Source: Deltaproteobacteria bacterium (GTDB lineage: Bacteria; Desulfobacterota; DSM-4660; Desulfatiglandales; B25-G16). Taken from it: a stretch of DNA of 5,025 nt. Under the pieces are notes generated by a model that saw only the letters and a program-made list of their open reading frames with translations, was not told the DNA's origin and searched no databases. This document shows positions 4,435-5,025 of this stretch, one piece after another; the stretch's first letter is position 1; every line of letters begins with the position of its first letter. The translations under genes and the position numbers were made by a program. The stretch spans positions 679,118-684,142 of the forward strand of contig CP070660.1 of NCBI GenBank assembly GCA_020355145.1, written 5' to 3'.

Positions 4435-5025
4435 CTAGTCTCTTTCCATCAGGGAATAGGTTGCAATATGAGGACCATATTTTCCGAAGATTTCAATAGT
4501 CCGATGATCAATTATAGAAAAATACCTGCTGAAAAGAGTTTTCAATTCGTCTTCTGATGAAAAATACAAAACTGTACCCAGTGGAGTTTTTCTGTACTTT
4601 CCGATCCCACCGAATTGCGGATCCTTTTCACAAAAGGAGAGCGAAAAATATTTCCCCTTTGGACTTAATATTCTATTCACATTCTCGAGATATTTATCCC
4701 TATTCTCTGGGAATATATGGTGTAACACCTCCCAATCATAAGCAAAGTCAAACGTTCCTTTGACTTCATCCAAATTACTGAGAATATCCGAGATAATAAA
4801 AGTGCACTCGGCGCCCTTTTTCTTTGCACTTTCCTGAGCAATCTTGATAGCCGTCGGAGAAAAATCTATCCCTGTAACGTCAAATCCCCTGTCTGAAAGA
4901 TAGATGGCATAATTGCCGGTGCCACAGCCAAGATCGATGGTTCTGCATGGTTTCACAATCCCACTCTCGACTAACTCAACTATAGCATCAGGCGGCACCT
5001 CCACATTCCATGGAATTTCATCCAA
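4435..5025 (-). CDS. Class I SAM-dependent methyltransferase, N-terminus missing
   Basis: 197 codons including the stop are present, and the frame is still open at the right edge, so the start lies outside; relatives usually have some 20-30 more residues. Numbered from the edge, DLGCGTG (31-37) is motif I, the SAM-binding glycine loop. Asp54 in GIDFSPTAI is the acidic residue after strand 2 that binds the ribose. SD (79-80) in FIISDIL is the adenine-site motif. FDFAYDWEVLHHI (92-104) is motif IV, and ILSPKGKYF (119-127) is motif VI. This is the Methyltransf_25/TehB-like group; the substrate cannot be told from sequence. The upstream stretch PWNVEVPPDAIVELVESG is typical of small stand-alone members. 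It is AT-rich and followed by an attC site, so it is probably a cassette gene. Confidence 0.87.
   Translation of the reverse strand: MDEIPWNVEVPPDAIVELVESGIVKPCRTIDLGCGTGNYAIYLSDRGFDVTGIDFSPTAIKIAQESAKKKGAECTFIISDILSNLDEVKGTFDFAYDWEVLHHIFPENRDKYLENVNRILSPKGKYFSLSFCEKDPQFGGIGKYRKTPLGTVLYFSSEDELKTLFSRYFSIIDHRTIEIFGKYGPHIATYSLMERD

Larger units (their letters stand above)
3719..5025 (-). mobile_element. Probable integron gene-cassette array fragment (two cassettes, integrase not seen)
   Basis: Two unrelated genes on the same strand, a methyltransferase and a GNAT, are each followed by an attC-like palindrome of about 60 bp in matching orientation, with a short gap from palindrome to the next start codon. 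That is the gene-attC-gene-attC layout of cassette arrays. No integrase gene or attI is visible, so this may be part of a larger integron extending right or an attC cluster lacking integrase. The differing base composition of the genes agrees with separate origins. The case rests mainly on the site at 4316-4378. Confidence 0.5.

Noticed and set aside
4557..4763. Plus-strand frame of 68 codons
   Set aside because: Antisense to the methyltransferase gene, no recognisable domain.

Overview
The window looks like a chromosomal segment of a Gram-negative bacterium, probably an uncultured deltaproteobacterial-type lineage. That placement is an inference from gene content and intergenic style, not from a marker gene. 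It has two parts that differ in character.

The left part (about 1-2563) is a cell-wall recycling locus. A family-3 glycoside hydrolase of the NagZ type (beta-N-acetylhexosaminidase) is cut by the left edge and runs leftward. Divergent from it is a rightward pair: a MurU-like sugar-1-phosphate nucleotidyltransferase (481-1392), then an AmgK-like sugar kinase of the aminoglycoside-phosphotransferase fold (1516-2529), closed by an intrinsic terminator. Together they fit the anabolic recycling route in which NagZ trims recovered muropeptide sugars, AmgK phosphorylates MurNAc at C1 and MurU makes UDP-MurNAc. Both intergenic regions of this locus carry short periodic repeats facing each other as inverted arms: 9-bp units between nagZ and murU, and 7-bp units between murU and amgK. 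The nagZ and amgK starts lack a visible Shine-Dalgarno, and each has a repeat arm just upstream of its start codon. A six-codon minicistron overlaps the murU start in an ATGA arrangement.

The right part (about 2599-5025) looks like accessory DNA. All three genes run leftward and are unrelated in function: an alpha/beta hydrolase, an SSAT-like GNAT acetyltransferase and a class I SAM methyltransferase cut by the right edge. The methyltransferase and the GNAT are each followed by a roughly 60-bp imperfect palindrome with the layout of an integron attC site. This suggests a fragment of a gene-cassette array; no integron integrase is visible. The site at 4316-4378 is the better one, while the one at 3719-3779 has a degenerate right half. 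A REP-like direct repeat and a hairpin at 2599-2666 lie between the cassette-like region and the recycling operon.

No rRNA, tRNA, CRISPR array or complete insertion sequence was seen.
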